Assembly: GCA_016219765.1 (NCBI GenBank)
Contig: JACRKM010000122.1
Location: 1-6,603, forward strand
DNA length: 6,603 nt
Reading direction: 5' to 3'
Origin: Candidatus Woesearchaeota archaeon
GTDB taxonomy: Archaea; Nanobdellota; Nanobdellia; Woesearchaeales; UBA11576
A model generated the notes under the pieces. It saw only the letters and a list, made by a program, of their open reading frames with translations, was not told the DNA's origin and searched no databases. Shown here one piece after another: positions 1 through 4,998 of this stretch (its first letter is position 1; each line of letters begins with the position of its first letter). A program made the translations under genes and the position numbers.

Positions 1-192
1 AACGGGGTCTTTGAGGCAAAACATCCTAGACCGTTTTTTCGTGCCTCTTCAATAAAAACGAAGCTTCTGAGGGGAATTTTGTTTTTTGAAAATGTATTGT
101 CTAACGAGATAACCCCTGATTTTAAAAGAGCTTTTTCTATAGGAGAAAAGAAAAAATTGATTGCACGAGGAGAGAGGGCAGGAAGAATATAA
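1..192 (+). CDS. 3' end of an unrecognised protein gene (5' end outside window)
   Basis: The first plus-strand frame is open from base 1 for 63 codons and ends at TAA 190-192. The encoded tail begins NGVFEAKHPRPFFRA and ends LIARGERAGRI. It is mixed and charged, with a hydrophobic patch (LLRGILFF) near residues 23-30 and a basic C-terminus rich in K, R and G, so it reads like real protein rather than chance. Plus-strand frame two is closed by a stop near base 53. I do not recognise the family and propose no function. It would be the gene directly upstream of the tRNA-Ile. No clear hairpin terminator follows, so transcription could continue into the tRNA. The fragment is short and a chance open frame remains possible. 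Confidence 0.5.
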   Translation, partial: NGVFEAKHPRPFFRASSIKTKLLRGILFFENVLSNEITPDFKRAFSIGEKKKLIARGERAGRI

Positions 193-343
193 GAGAAAAG
201 AGAATCAAAAAACGCCTCAGTATGATTGGTTGGAAGTGGGCCGCAATCTTTGCAATATAATTCTTTTTTTTGCATGTGCCTTGATTTTTTTGGTTTTTCC
301 TGCTTTTATTATGATAGCAAGTAAAAATATATTGGGCGACTAG
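161..343 (+). CDS. possible small single-pass membrane protein (doubtful)
   Basis: This 60-codon frame opens with TTG directly after an in-frame TGA. An AGGAG at 141-145 lies about 15 bases upstream, longer than ideal spacing. The product would have a charged, soluble first half (HEERGQEEYKRKENQK) and one hydrophobic segment at about residues 32-53 (NIILFFACALIFLVFPAFIMIA), then a short polar tail. It overlaps the end of the preceding frame by 32 bases, and its TAG stop lies inside the D-arm of the tRNA-Ile. That overlap, the weak start and the ease with which T-rich DNA encodes hydrophobic runs all argue against it. The same stretch holds promoter-like sequence for the tRNA. I do not recognise a family. 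It is listed only as a candidate. Confidence 0.25.
   Translation: MHEERGQEEYKRKENQKTPQYDWLEVGRNLCNIILFFACALIFLVFPAFIMIASKNILGD
256..261 (+). promoter_or_regulatory. candidate -10 box ahead of tRNA-Ile
   Basis: TATAAT at 256-261 is a perfect -10 consensus about 73 bases before the tRNA. The best -35-like match is TTGGAA at 230-235 with a long 20-base spacer, so the pair is imperfect. A second -10-like box, TATGAT at 310-315, lies closer but lacks a well-spaced -35. Either could start tRNA transcription. This is consensus matching only. Confidence 0.3.
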
Positions 344-408
344 TTCAGTGGTAGAACGCTGTCCTGATAAGACAGAGGTCGAAGGTTCGATCCCTTCGTC
401 GCCCACCA
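334..408 (+). tRNA. tRNA-Ile (anticodon GAT)
   Basis: All arms of a tRNA cloverleaf can be read directly. The acceptor GGGCGAC (334-340) pairs with GTCGCCC (398-404). The D-stem is GTTC/GAAC (343-346 with 354-357). The anticodon stem is CTGTC/GACAG (359-363 with 371-375), with loop CTGATAA giving anticodon GAT at 366-368. The variable segment is AGGTC. The T-stem is GAAGG/CCTTC with loop TTCGATC. Base A405 is the discriminator and CCA (406-408) is encoded in the gene. GAT reads the isoleucine codons ATC and ATT. The gene is plus-strand and only 48 bases before dprA, with no hairpin terminator between, so a joint transcript processed at the tRNA ends is plausible. Confidence 0.97.
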
Positions 409-456
409 TTTTATTCTTTGAGGATACTCAATCGTGCCATTTGACGCAATTTTTTT

Positions 457-1578
457 ATGGAAGAAGAAAAGGTGTATTTAAATGCGTTGAATGTTGCTAC
501 GGATAATGATTATCCGCTGATTGTGGCTTGTAGAGAATTTTCCGGGACGTATAAGCGTGCCTGGGAGTTTTTTGTGGGTCTTAAGGGCAACATACGAGAT
601 ATTCGCGCTACCCTGAATTTACCGAAGGAGCGCTCTACTGACGAGCGGGTGGCAGAGCTTCGGGTTTTCACACAAAAAATTGATCCCTATGCTGAGTATA
701 CCAGGCTTGAGTGGCAGGGCGTTGTTTTACTTTTGCCGGAAGACGAGGGGTACCTCCTTTCTTTATCTGATTTACCCCAACCACCGCTTGGGCTTTATGT
801 GCGGGGAGATATGAGTTCTGTGCTCAAACAGGACAAGGCGTTGGCTGTCGTGGGGACACGCATGTGTACGCCTTATGGTAAGGTAGTGTGTGAACGTATT
901 ATTCCCGATGTGGCGCGAAATGGAGTTGCTATCGTAAGTGGTCTTGCGCTTGGAATCGATGCGATCGCCCACTCTCTTACGGTGCGTAATCAGGGAGTTA
1001 CTGTTGCAGTATTGGGAAGTGGCTTGGGGAGACTGTATCCTCCACAGAATAAACGCCTTTCTGGGGAAATTTTAGATTCTGGAGGTGCTCTTGTTTCCGA
1101 ATATCATCTCTTTACCGAGCCACTTAGATTTAATTTTCCACGAAGAAATAGAATCGTGGCAGCCCTTTCGCGTGCAACACTCGTCGTAGAGGCGCCAGAG
1201 AAGAGTGGCTCGCTTATTACTGCGACGTGTGCGCTTGAAATGGGAAGAGATGTGTTTGCGGTGCCAGGGGCGATTAACAGTGAAAATTCGTTTGGTACGA
1301 ATAAATTGATTAAAGACGGCGCTCTTATTGCGACTTCTTCCGAGGATGTTTTACAATATTTTGGTTTACATACACAGCTTGACAAAAGCAGGATCGAGCT
1401 TGATGATCAAGAAATGGAGGTTATAAAAATACTTGACAGAAATGGCGGATCTATGCACACTGATGCATTGTGTGTCGAGTTTTCTGATAAGGAAATCACA
1501 CACGTTATCTCTCTCCTCACACAACTTGAATTAAAAGATGCGGTGAAGGTGGAAGGAACAAGGGTTATTAAAAAATGA
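457..1578 (+). CDS. dprA: DNA-processing protein DprA (DNA protecting protein, Smf)
   Basis: DprA binds incoming single-stranded DNA in the cytoplasm during natural transformation, protects it and loads RecA onto it. The 373-residue product has the family's core Rossmann-like domain: VVGTR (131-135), SGLALGID with AH (161-172), VLGSG, YPPQN, SEY, the RNRIVAALS motif (230-238), SGSLITA (250-256), VPG (269-271) and GTNKLIKDGA (280-289). A C-terminal winged-helix domain follows (about 312-373). Residue 165 is Leu in SGLALGID, where family members known to me usually have Arg or Lys. ATG 457 is the only early start after an in-frame TGA at 442. It has no SD and follows a T-run, whereas GTG 472 has a GGAAGAAG just upstream and is a weaker alternative. 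Length is normal for the family. It precedes topA, an order also seen in many Firmicutes. Confidence 0.95.
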   Translation: MEEEKVYLNALNVATDNDYPLIVACREFSGTYKRAWEFFVGLKGNIRDIRATLNLPKERSTDERVAELRVFTQKIDPYAEYTRLEWQGVVLLLPEDEGYLLSLSDLPQPPLGLYVRGDMSSVLKQDKALAVVGTRMCTPYGKVVCERIIPDVARNGVAIVSGLALGIDAIAHSLTVRNQGVTVAVLGSGLGRLYPPQNKRLSGEILDSGGALVSEYHLFTEPLRFNFPRRNRIVAALSRATLVVEAPEKSGSLITATCALEMGRDVFAVPGAINSENSFGTNKLIKDGALIATSSEDVLQYFGLHTQLDKSRIELDDQEMEVIKILDRNGGSMHTDALCVEFSDKEITHVISLLTQLELKDAVKVEGTRVIKK

Positions 1579-1593
1579 CAGTTTTACTGTCAT
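1575..1593. repeat. hairpin overlapping the dprA stop codon
   Basis: ATGACAG (1575-1581) and CTGTCAT (1587-1593) form a 7-bp perfect stem with a 5-base loop (TTTTA). The dprA TGA stop lies within the left arm. The right arm contains the TGTCAT that also starts the adjoining cloverleaf repeat, so the two pairings exclude each other. No T-run follows, so it is not a standard terminator. Confidence 0.6.
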
Positions 1594-1656
1594 CCCCGAC
1601 TTGATCGGGGATCCAGGAAATGTTGATTCTGGATTCCCGCCTGCGCGGGAATGACA
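1588..1656. repeat. 69-bp palindromic repeat with perfect cloverleaf fold
   Basis: The whole dprA-topA gap is nearly this element. The outer stem TGTCAT/ATGACA (1588-1593 with 1651-1656) encloses three contiguous hairpins: CCCCGA/TCGGGG (1594-1610), ATCCAG/CTGGAT (1611-1634) and TCCCGC/GCGGGA (1635-1650). All four stems are 6 bp and perfect, with no unpaired base at the junction. To my knowledge, dispersed repeats of this look (TGTCATCCCCGA with GCGGGAATGACA) occur in many unrelated bacteria. No T-run follows, so it is probably not an intrinsic terminator. It sits 10 bases before the topA start and could affect message stability or topA translation. Confidence 0.85.
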
Positions 1657-1666
1657 CATTTATGTT

Positions 1667-3757
1667 ATGAAATTGGTAATAGTAGAGTCTCCTACAAAGG
1701 CAAAAACAATTTCTGGATTTTTAGGAAAAGAATACACCATCGAATCTTCATATGGCCATGTTCGTGATTTGCCAAAAAGTACTCTTGGTATTGATGTAGA
1801 GCATGATTTTGAACCAAAATATCTTATACCGAAAAAGGCGAGCGCTCAGGTAAAGAAGTTAAAGGCGTTGGCGAAAAAGGCAGATGAGGTTATCCTCGCG
1901 ACTGATGAGGACCGCGAAGGAGAGGCCATTGCATGGCATTTGGCTCAGGTATTAGGTTTGAATGAAACACAGGAGAGTACAAAACGAATTGTTTTTCATG
2001 AGATTACGAAAAATGCTATTAACGAGGCACTCACTCATCCGGGAAGCGTGGATATGGGACTTGTGAACGCTCAGCAGGCGCGTAGAGTACTTGATCGCCT
2101 TGTGGGATATAAGCTTTCACCTTTTCTTTGGAAAAAGATGAGTAAAGGGCTTTCTGCTGGACGTGTGCAGTCAGTAGCACTTAAACTTGTTGTTGATCGC
2201 GAAAAAGAAATTGAAGCGTTTGTCGCGCAAGAATACTGGAGTATTAGCGCTCTGCTTAAAAAGGGGGCGCTTGCCCGCCGAAGCCTTCTTGACCGCCGAA
2301 GTCTTGACGAAGGTGGTGACGAAGTTTTTGCAGAGCTTTGGAAAAAAGGTGGCGAGGTGCTTGATAAGAAGGCGATCGTTTCAGAGGCCGATGCTATGGC
2401 GATCAAGCAGGATCTTGAGGGTGCTACATATGCGGTCTCTGATATTCAGGAAAAAGAGGCGTTTCGAAACCCTTCTGCGCCATTTACAACGAGTACTTTA
2501 CAACAAGAATCTTCAAAAAAACTTAGGTTTTCTGCGAAATATACTATGATGTTGGCCCAGCAGCTCTATGAAGGTGTTGATTTGGGTGGCGGACAGACGG
2601 GTCTTATTACCTATATGCGTACCGACTCTATAAACATTGCAGAGGAGGCGCTTAAAGCAACCAAGAGTTTTCTCTTGGCTAAGTTTGGTAGTGGGTATGC
2701 GACAGATACCCCACGTCGTTTTAAAGGCAAATCAAAGCTTGCTCAGGAGGCGCACGAGGCAATTCGTCCCACTGACCCCGCAAGAACTCCTGACGATGTT
2801 GCTGACTACCTTACCCCACAGCAACTCAAGGTGTATCATCTTATTTGGGCGCGTTTTATTGCCTCACAGATGCCTCGTGCGAAGTTTGCTTTGAAATCTG
2901 TACAGATTACTGCGCAAGGAAAAGAGGAGTATGTTCTCAAGGCCAATGGCAGTAGCATGCTCTTTGATGGTTTTTTGAAGGTGTGGCATATGAAGTATGA
3001 GGAGAGGGCGATCCCCCACCTTACTAATGGTGAAAAACTTTCTTTGGAAAAAATTGAGGCATTACAGCATTTTACGGAACCACCAGCGCGTTTTAATGAA
3101 GCAAGTCTTATTAAGGTGCTTGAGGAAAATGGTGTTGGTCGCCCAGCAACGTATGCTCCGACTCTTGCTCTTATTGAAGAGCGTAATTATGTGGAGAAAA
3201 ATGAAGACAGGAGGTTTCGCCCTACAGAAATTGGGCGTTTAGTAAGTGATTTGCTTGCAGAACATTTTCCTCAAATTGTAGATATTGGATTTACGGCAAC
3301 CATGGAGGAAGATCTTGATGGTGTTGCGGAGGGAAAAACGTCGTGGGTGGAGCTTATTCGAAATTTTTATACCCCATTTTCAGAGCTTCTCGCCGAAAAG
3401 TATACCGAGGTGCAGAGTCAAAAAGTGATCGAGGAGACAAACGAGGTGTGTGAGAAGTGTGGTAAGCCCATGATAATACGTCGTAGCCGATTTGGAAGGT
3501 TCATGGCGTGCTCCGGATTTCCAGAATGTAAAAATGCGAAGTCGTTAAAGGAGGAAAACCCTGAGGCAGATGCGGCAGCTGTCCACTGCCCTAAGTGCAA
3601 TGAAGGGAAGGTAATTCCACGTCGCACAAAAAAGAAACGAATTTTCTACGGCTGTTCTCGTTATCCCGACTGTGATTACGCAACTTGGACAAAGCCCGGT
3701 ACCGAGAAACCAGAAAAGGTAGAGGAATCAAAATCAGGAGAAGAAAACATCGTCTAA
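1667..3757 (+). CDS. topA: DNA topoisomerase I (type IA)
   Basis: TopA relaxes negative supercoils by passing one strand through a transient nick carrying a 5'-phosphotyrosine. The 696-residue product starts with a TOPRIM domain: KLVIVESPTKA at 2-12, with Glu7, and the acidic triad in TDEDREGE at 79-86 (Asp80, Asp82, Glu84). Other landmarks are LSAGRVQ (162-168), the active site YMRTDS with catalytic Tyr316 and Arg318, AHEAIRPTD (362-370) and GVGRPATY (489-496). Two four-cysteine zinc fingers close the protein: Cys595, 598, 615, 621 and Cys641, 644, 663, 669, followed by a charged tail. Residues about 202-217 (LARRSLLDRRSLDEGG) look like an insertion made of a tandem duplication. ATG 1667 fits the conserved N-terminus but has no clear SD. 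Transcription probably reads through from dprA. Confidence 0.98.
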   Translation: MKLVIVESPTKAKTISGFLGKEYTIESSYGHVRDLPKSTLGIDVEHDFEPKYLIPKKASAQVKKLKALAKKADEVILATDEDREGEAIAWHLAQVLGLNETQESTKRIVFHEITKNAINEALTHPGSVDMGLVNAQQARRVLDRLVGYKLSPFLWKKMSKGLSAGRVQSVALKLVVDREKEIEAFVAQEYWSISALLKKGALARRSLLDRRSLDEGGDEVFAELWKKGGEVLDKKAIVSEADAMAIKQDLEGATYAVSDIQEKEAFRNPSAPFTTSTLQQESSKKLRFSAKYTMMLAQQLYEGVDLGGGQTGLITYMRTDSINIAEEALKATKSFLLAKFGSGYATDTPRRFKGKSKLAQEAHEAIRPTDPARTPDDVADYLTPQQLKVYHLIWARFIASQMPRAKFALKSVQITAQGKEEYVLKANGSSMLFDGFLKVWHMKYEERAIPHLTNGEKLSLEKIEALQHFTEPPARFNEASLIKVLEENGVGRPATYAPTLALIEERNYVEKNEDRRFRPTEIGRLVSDLLAEHFPQIVDIGFTATMEEDLDGVAEGKTSWVELIRNFYTPFSELLAEKYTEVQSQKVIEETNEVCEKCGKPMIIRRSRFGRFMACSGFPECKNAKSLKEENPEADAAAVHCPKCNEGKVIPRRTKKKRIFYGCSRYPDCDYATWTKPGTEKPEKVEESKSGEENIV
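2270..2305 (+). repeat. 18-bp tandem duplication inside topA
   Basis: The units 2270-2287 and 2288-2305 are near-identical copies with an 18-base period. They share CCGCCGAAG and a following CTT, and encode LARRSL then LDRRSL. The reading frame is kept. A CGAAGGTGG follows at 2308-2316, giving a partly palindromic look (CCGCC can pair with GGTGG). It lies where most type IA topoisomerases have a short turn after the motif resembling YWSISALLKKG. Confidence 0.75.
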
Positions 3758-3763
3758 TTTTTA

Positions 3764-3926
3764 TTTGAATCACAACATATGTATTTCTCACACGAAAGAA
3801 TACCCAGCGGTATCCTCACTCTGTCCTCCGGCGCTTCGTTGTCAATCCAATTCGTTTCACTCAGGATTGACAACACCCTGCTCCGCGCCTTCGGAATGGT
3901 TCGAAATACACATGTTGTGATTCAAA
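3764..3926. repeat. 163-bp element with 24-bp terminal inverted repeats (MITE-like)
   Basis: Bases 3764-3787 and 3903-3926 are inverted copies with 23 of 24 matches; the left arm starts TTTGAATCACAACAT. Inside is a 10-bp perfect inverted repeat, TTGTCAATCC (3839-3848) with GGATTGACAA (3864-3873). There are also small hairpins ATACC/GGTAT (3800-3813) and TCCG/CGGA (3882-3895). No frame in it looks like a protein. It could be a non-autonomous mobile element or a structured RNA or terminator region behind topA. I could not identify a clean target-site duplication. Confidence 0.7.
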
Positions 3927-3944
3927 ATAATAGTAATACCATCC

Positions 3945-3976
3945 TGTCATCCCGAGTGTAACGAGGGATCTCTCGA
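3945..3976. repeat. short TGTCATCCC-type dispersed repeat
   Basis: TGTCATCCCGAG (3945-3956) is followed by CGAGGGATCTC (3962-3972). ATCCC and GGGAT pair as a stem, with possible tandem G-A mismatches before a further G-C pair. The first nine bases match the start of the cloverleaf repeat between dprA and topA, and GGGATC also recurs there, so the two may belong to one broad repeat class. Repeats of this form are known to me from many bacterial genomes. Confidence 0.5.
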
Positions 3977-4003
3977 TTTAAGGAAAAGCGGGTATCTTCA
4001 AAT

Positions 4004-4031
4004 ACTATGCGATCGCATAGTGTCGTTTTTT
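4004..4031 (+). terminator. perfect palindrome plus T-run, possible terminator
   Basis: ACTATGCGATCGCATAGT (4004-4021) is an 18-bp perfect palindrome, which as RNA is a 7-bp stem with a GATC loop. After four bases (GTCG) comes a run of six T (4026-4031). It could end transcription reaching past topA. The T-run starts later than ideal, and the palindrome could instead be a binding site for a dimeric regulator of the next gene. Confidence 0.4.
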
Positions 4032-4058
4032 GACTTTGTTCATTGTGTGTGGTAACGT
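4030..4058 (+). promoter_or_regulatory. candidate promoter for the orphan exported protein
   Basis: TTGACT (4030-4035) matches the -35 consensus at 5 of 6 bases. TAACGT (4053-4058) follows after 17 bases but matches the -10 at only 3 of 6. A 5-bp inverted repeat GGTAA/TTACC (4051-4066) overlaps the -10 position and might be an operator. The spacing is good and the -10 is poor. Confidence 0.3.
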
Positions 4059-4090
4059 AACTTACCTTGAAAACAGAGGGGGGTGTAAAG

Positions 4091-4543
4091 ATGAATAAGA
4101 ATGACAAACAGATTATTGCTTGTATTTTTATTGCAGTTTTTTTTCTCGTGGCTTCAGTGTTCGCATATGATTGGTATGATGAAAGAAAATGTATCATTGA
4201 CATCTTTAATGAGTCGCAAGAATTTGAAGCAACGATGCCGCAGTTAAGTGAGGATCAGATCGTGGGTATGTACAAGCCACGATATTACATAAGCAATGGA
4301 AATAAGATTGCCTGCGAGCGAAGATTTCTAGCAAATAGTTCTTGTATTGAAATTAAAAAAGAGAATAGCATCCAGTGGGGACGAAAAGACGATTGTTTGG
4401 AAGGGCTTTATTCAAATAATGGCGGGAAGCTCACATTCGCCTTTCTTAAATTAAGAGATTATTTACATGGAGAATTTCGTCTGACAAAGAATGGGAACAT
4501 GGTTATTATTCTTGAAGGTCACACTGTATTTGAAAAAGAGTAG
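4091..4543 (+). CDS. hypothetical membrane-anchored or secreted protein with four extracytoplasmic Cys
   Basis: The 150-residue product starts MNKNDKQ, then has one hydrophobic segment (residues 8-25). That segment ends in SVFA before YDW, which could be a signal peptidase I site or simply a membrane anchor. The rest (26-150) is polar, with Cys at 34, 75, 85 and 102 that could form two disulfides. The C-terminal part (LTFAFLKLRDYLHGEFRLTKNGNMVIILEG) looks like beta strands. I do not recognise a family. ATG 4091 is chosen because a GAGGGGGG run sits about 8 bases upstream, the clearest plus-strand SD here; an in-frame TTG at 4067 has none. The gene stands alone, preceded by repeats and followed by a terminator. 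The ORF is well formed, but its function is unknown. Confidence 0.75.
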   Translation: MNKNDKQIIACIFIAVFFLVASVFAYDWYDERKCIIDIFNESQEFEATMPQLSEDQIVGMYKPRYYISNGNKIACERRFLANSSCIEIKKENSIQWGRKDDCLEGLYSNNGGKLTFAFLKLRDYLHGEFRLTKNGNMVIILEGHTVFEKE

Positions 4544-4548
4544 TTAAA

Positions 4549-4564
4549 AATTCTCGAGAGAATT
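4549..4564 (-). terminator. short hairpin, probable second terminator for the minus-strand gene
   Basis: AATTCT (4549-4554) and AGAATT (4559-4564) form a 6-bp stem around CGAG. Read on the minus strand, the stem is followed by T-rich sequence (bases 4546-4550 are A on the plus strand), so it would help end transcription of the minus-strand gene. It lies 5 bases after the stop of the plus-strand gene. Confidence 0.45.
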
Positions 4565-4568
4565 ATAA

Positions 4569-4600
4569 AAACCACCCATTGAGGTGGTTTAGTGTTTTTT
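4569..4600. terminator. bidirectional rho-independent terminator
   Basis: AAACCACC (4569-4576) pairs perfectly with GGTGGTTT (4583-4590) over 8 bp, with loop CATTGA. On the plus strand T-rich sequence follows, with six T at 4595-4600. On the minus strand GGTGGTTTTTAT follows. It lies between convergent genes. The minus gene's TAA (4589-4591) overlaps the stem edge. Confidence 0.85.
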
Positions 4601-4855
4601 GCCTAGGGCGAGGTGGAGTTGGTGGGTTCTTCGAGCTTCTCGTAATTCTTCTACTGTCGTTTGGATCCCTTGCTCCATATGGAGGCGAGCTACGGTGGTG
4701 AGGATGTCATCATCGGTGGCAAATGCCCAAAGAATACATGCTTCGTTGCAGATTTTTTGTTCTAATTCGTTCCCTCCAAGATTTCGTTCATGGAGCATTT
4801 TTCGTTTTTCTGCGATCTCATTAATTTTTTCGAAAAAATCTATTTCTTCTTGCAT
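4589..4855 (-). CDS. hypothetical 88-residue charged helical protein
   Basis: The product runs from MQEEIDFFEKINEIAEKRK to LHLALGKKH. It is rich in Glu, Lys and Arg, without a signal peptide or membrane segment, and is probably all-helical and cytoplasmic. It has two Cys (36, 40) close together and several His near the end (59, 78, 81, 88). I do not recognise a family. ATG 4855 is chosen over GTG 4867 because an AAGAGGTGA (complement at 4864-4872), almost a full anti-SD match, sits 8 bases upstream of it, while the GTG lies inside that SD. The gene is convergent with the orphan exported protein and divergent from rel. The strong SD and the shared terminator support a real gene. Confidence 0.7.
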   Translation of the reverse strand: MQEEIDFFEKINEIAEKRKMLHERNLGGNELEQKICNEACILWAFATDDDILTTVARLHMEQGIQTTVEELREARRTHQLHLALGKKH

Positions 4856-4874
4856 TACACTTCTCACCTCTTCC

Positions 4875-4966
4875 TTGTCCCGATATTGTCTAAATCTTTG
4901 ATTTAGTTACAATATCGAGGATCCTCGATATTATTTTCAATATGATGGAAAATAATATCGGGACAA
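4875..4966. repeat. 92-bp cloverleaf-like inverted-repeat region
   Basis: TTGTCCCGATATT (4875-4887) and AATATCGGGACAA (4954-4966) are perfect 13-bp inverted repeats. Between them lie three hairpins: CTAAATC/GATTTAG with a TTT loop (4890-4906), a 22-bp perfect palindrome (4911-4932, half-site AATATCGAGGA) and ATTTTC/GAAAAT (4933-4953). The heptamer AATATCG or its complement occurs four times. It fills the divergent gap between the minus-strand orphan and rel. It could be a MITE-like insertion, a multi-site operator for both genes or a folded leader. No protein frame is evident unless rel starts early at 4942. Confidence 0.75.
4911..4940 (-). promoter_or_regulatory. candidate minus-strand promoter inside the palindromic region
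   Basis: On the minus strand TTGAAA (complement of 4935-4940) matches the -35 at 5 of 6. GATATT (complement of 4911-4916) matches the -10 at 4 of 6, with an 18-base spacer that is mostly the central palindrome. It would serve the 88-residue gene. This is consensus matching only. Confidence 0.3.
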
Positions 4967-4998
4967 AAGTACTGATAAATTTATATCGTAAGAGTGGT

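Noticed and set aside
1..40. Possible terminator: AACGG..TCT with AGACCGTT followed by six T
   Set aside because: The stem needs a two-base bulge and the region lies inside a 63-codon open frame that reads as protein, so it is more likely coding.
86..113. Promoter-like TTGAAA and GATAAC with a 16-base spacer
   Set aside because: It falls inside the upstream partial coding frame, and A+T-rich sequence gives such matches easily. The TATAAT at 256 is a better candidate for the tRNA.
137..409. Minus-strand frame across the tRNA encoding GDEGIEPSTSVLSGQRSTTE
   Set aside because: It is the antisense reading of the tRNA-Ile, a familiar false protein annotation in databases. The tRNA explains the conservation.
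1588..1656. The cloverleaf as a tRNA or tRNA-like gene
   Set aside because: All stems are 6 bp, there is no T-loop or anticodon pattern, and the sequence matches the look of dispersed palindromic repeats.
2071..2406. Minus-strand frame within topA rich in Ser and Arg
   Set aside because: It is a shadow of the conserved TopA reading frame, with no own SD or recognisable domain.
3779..3961. Plus-strand 60-codon frame after topA
   Set aside because: It lies within the 163-bp inverted-repeat element, and its end resembles the opposite-strand frame only because the terminal repeats mirror each other. No SD is present.
4004..4021. GCGATCGC as a HIP1-type cyanobacterial repeat
   Set aside because: Only one copy was noticed here and nothing else suggests a cyanobacterium. 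It is better explained as part of the longer palindrome.
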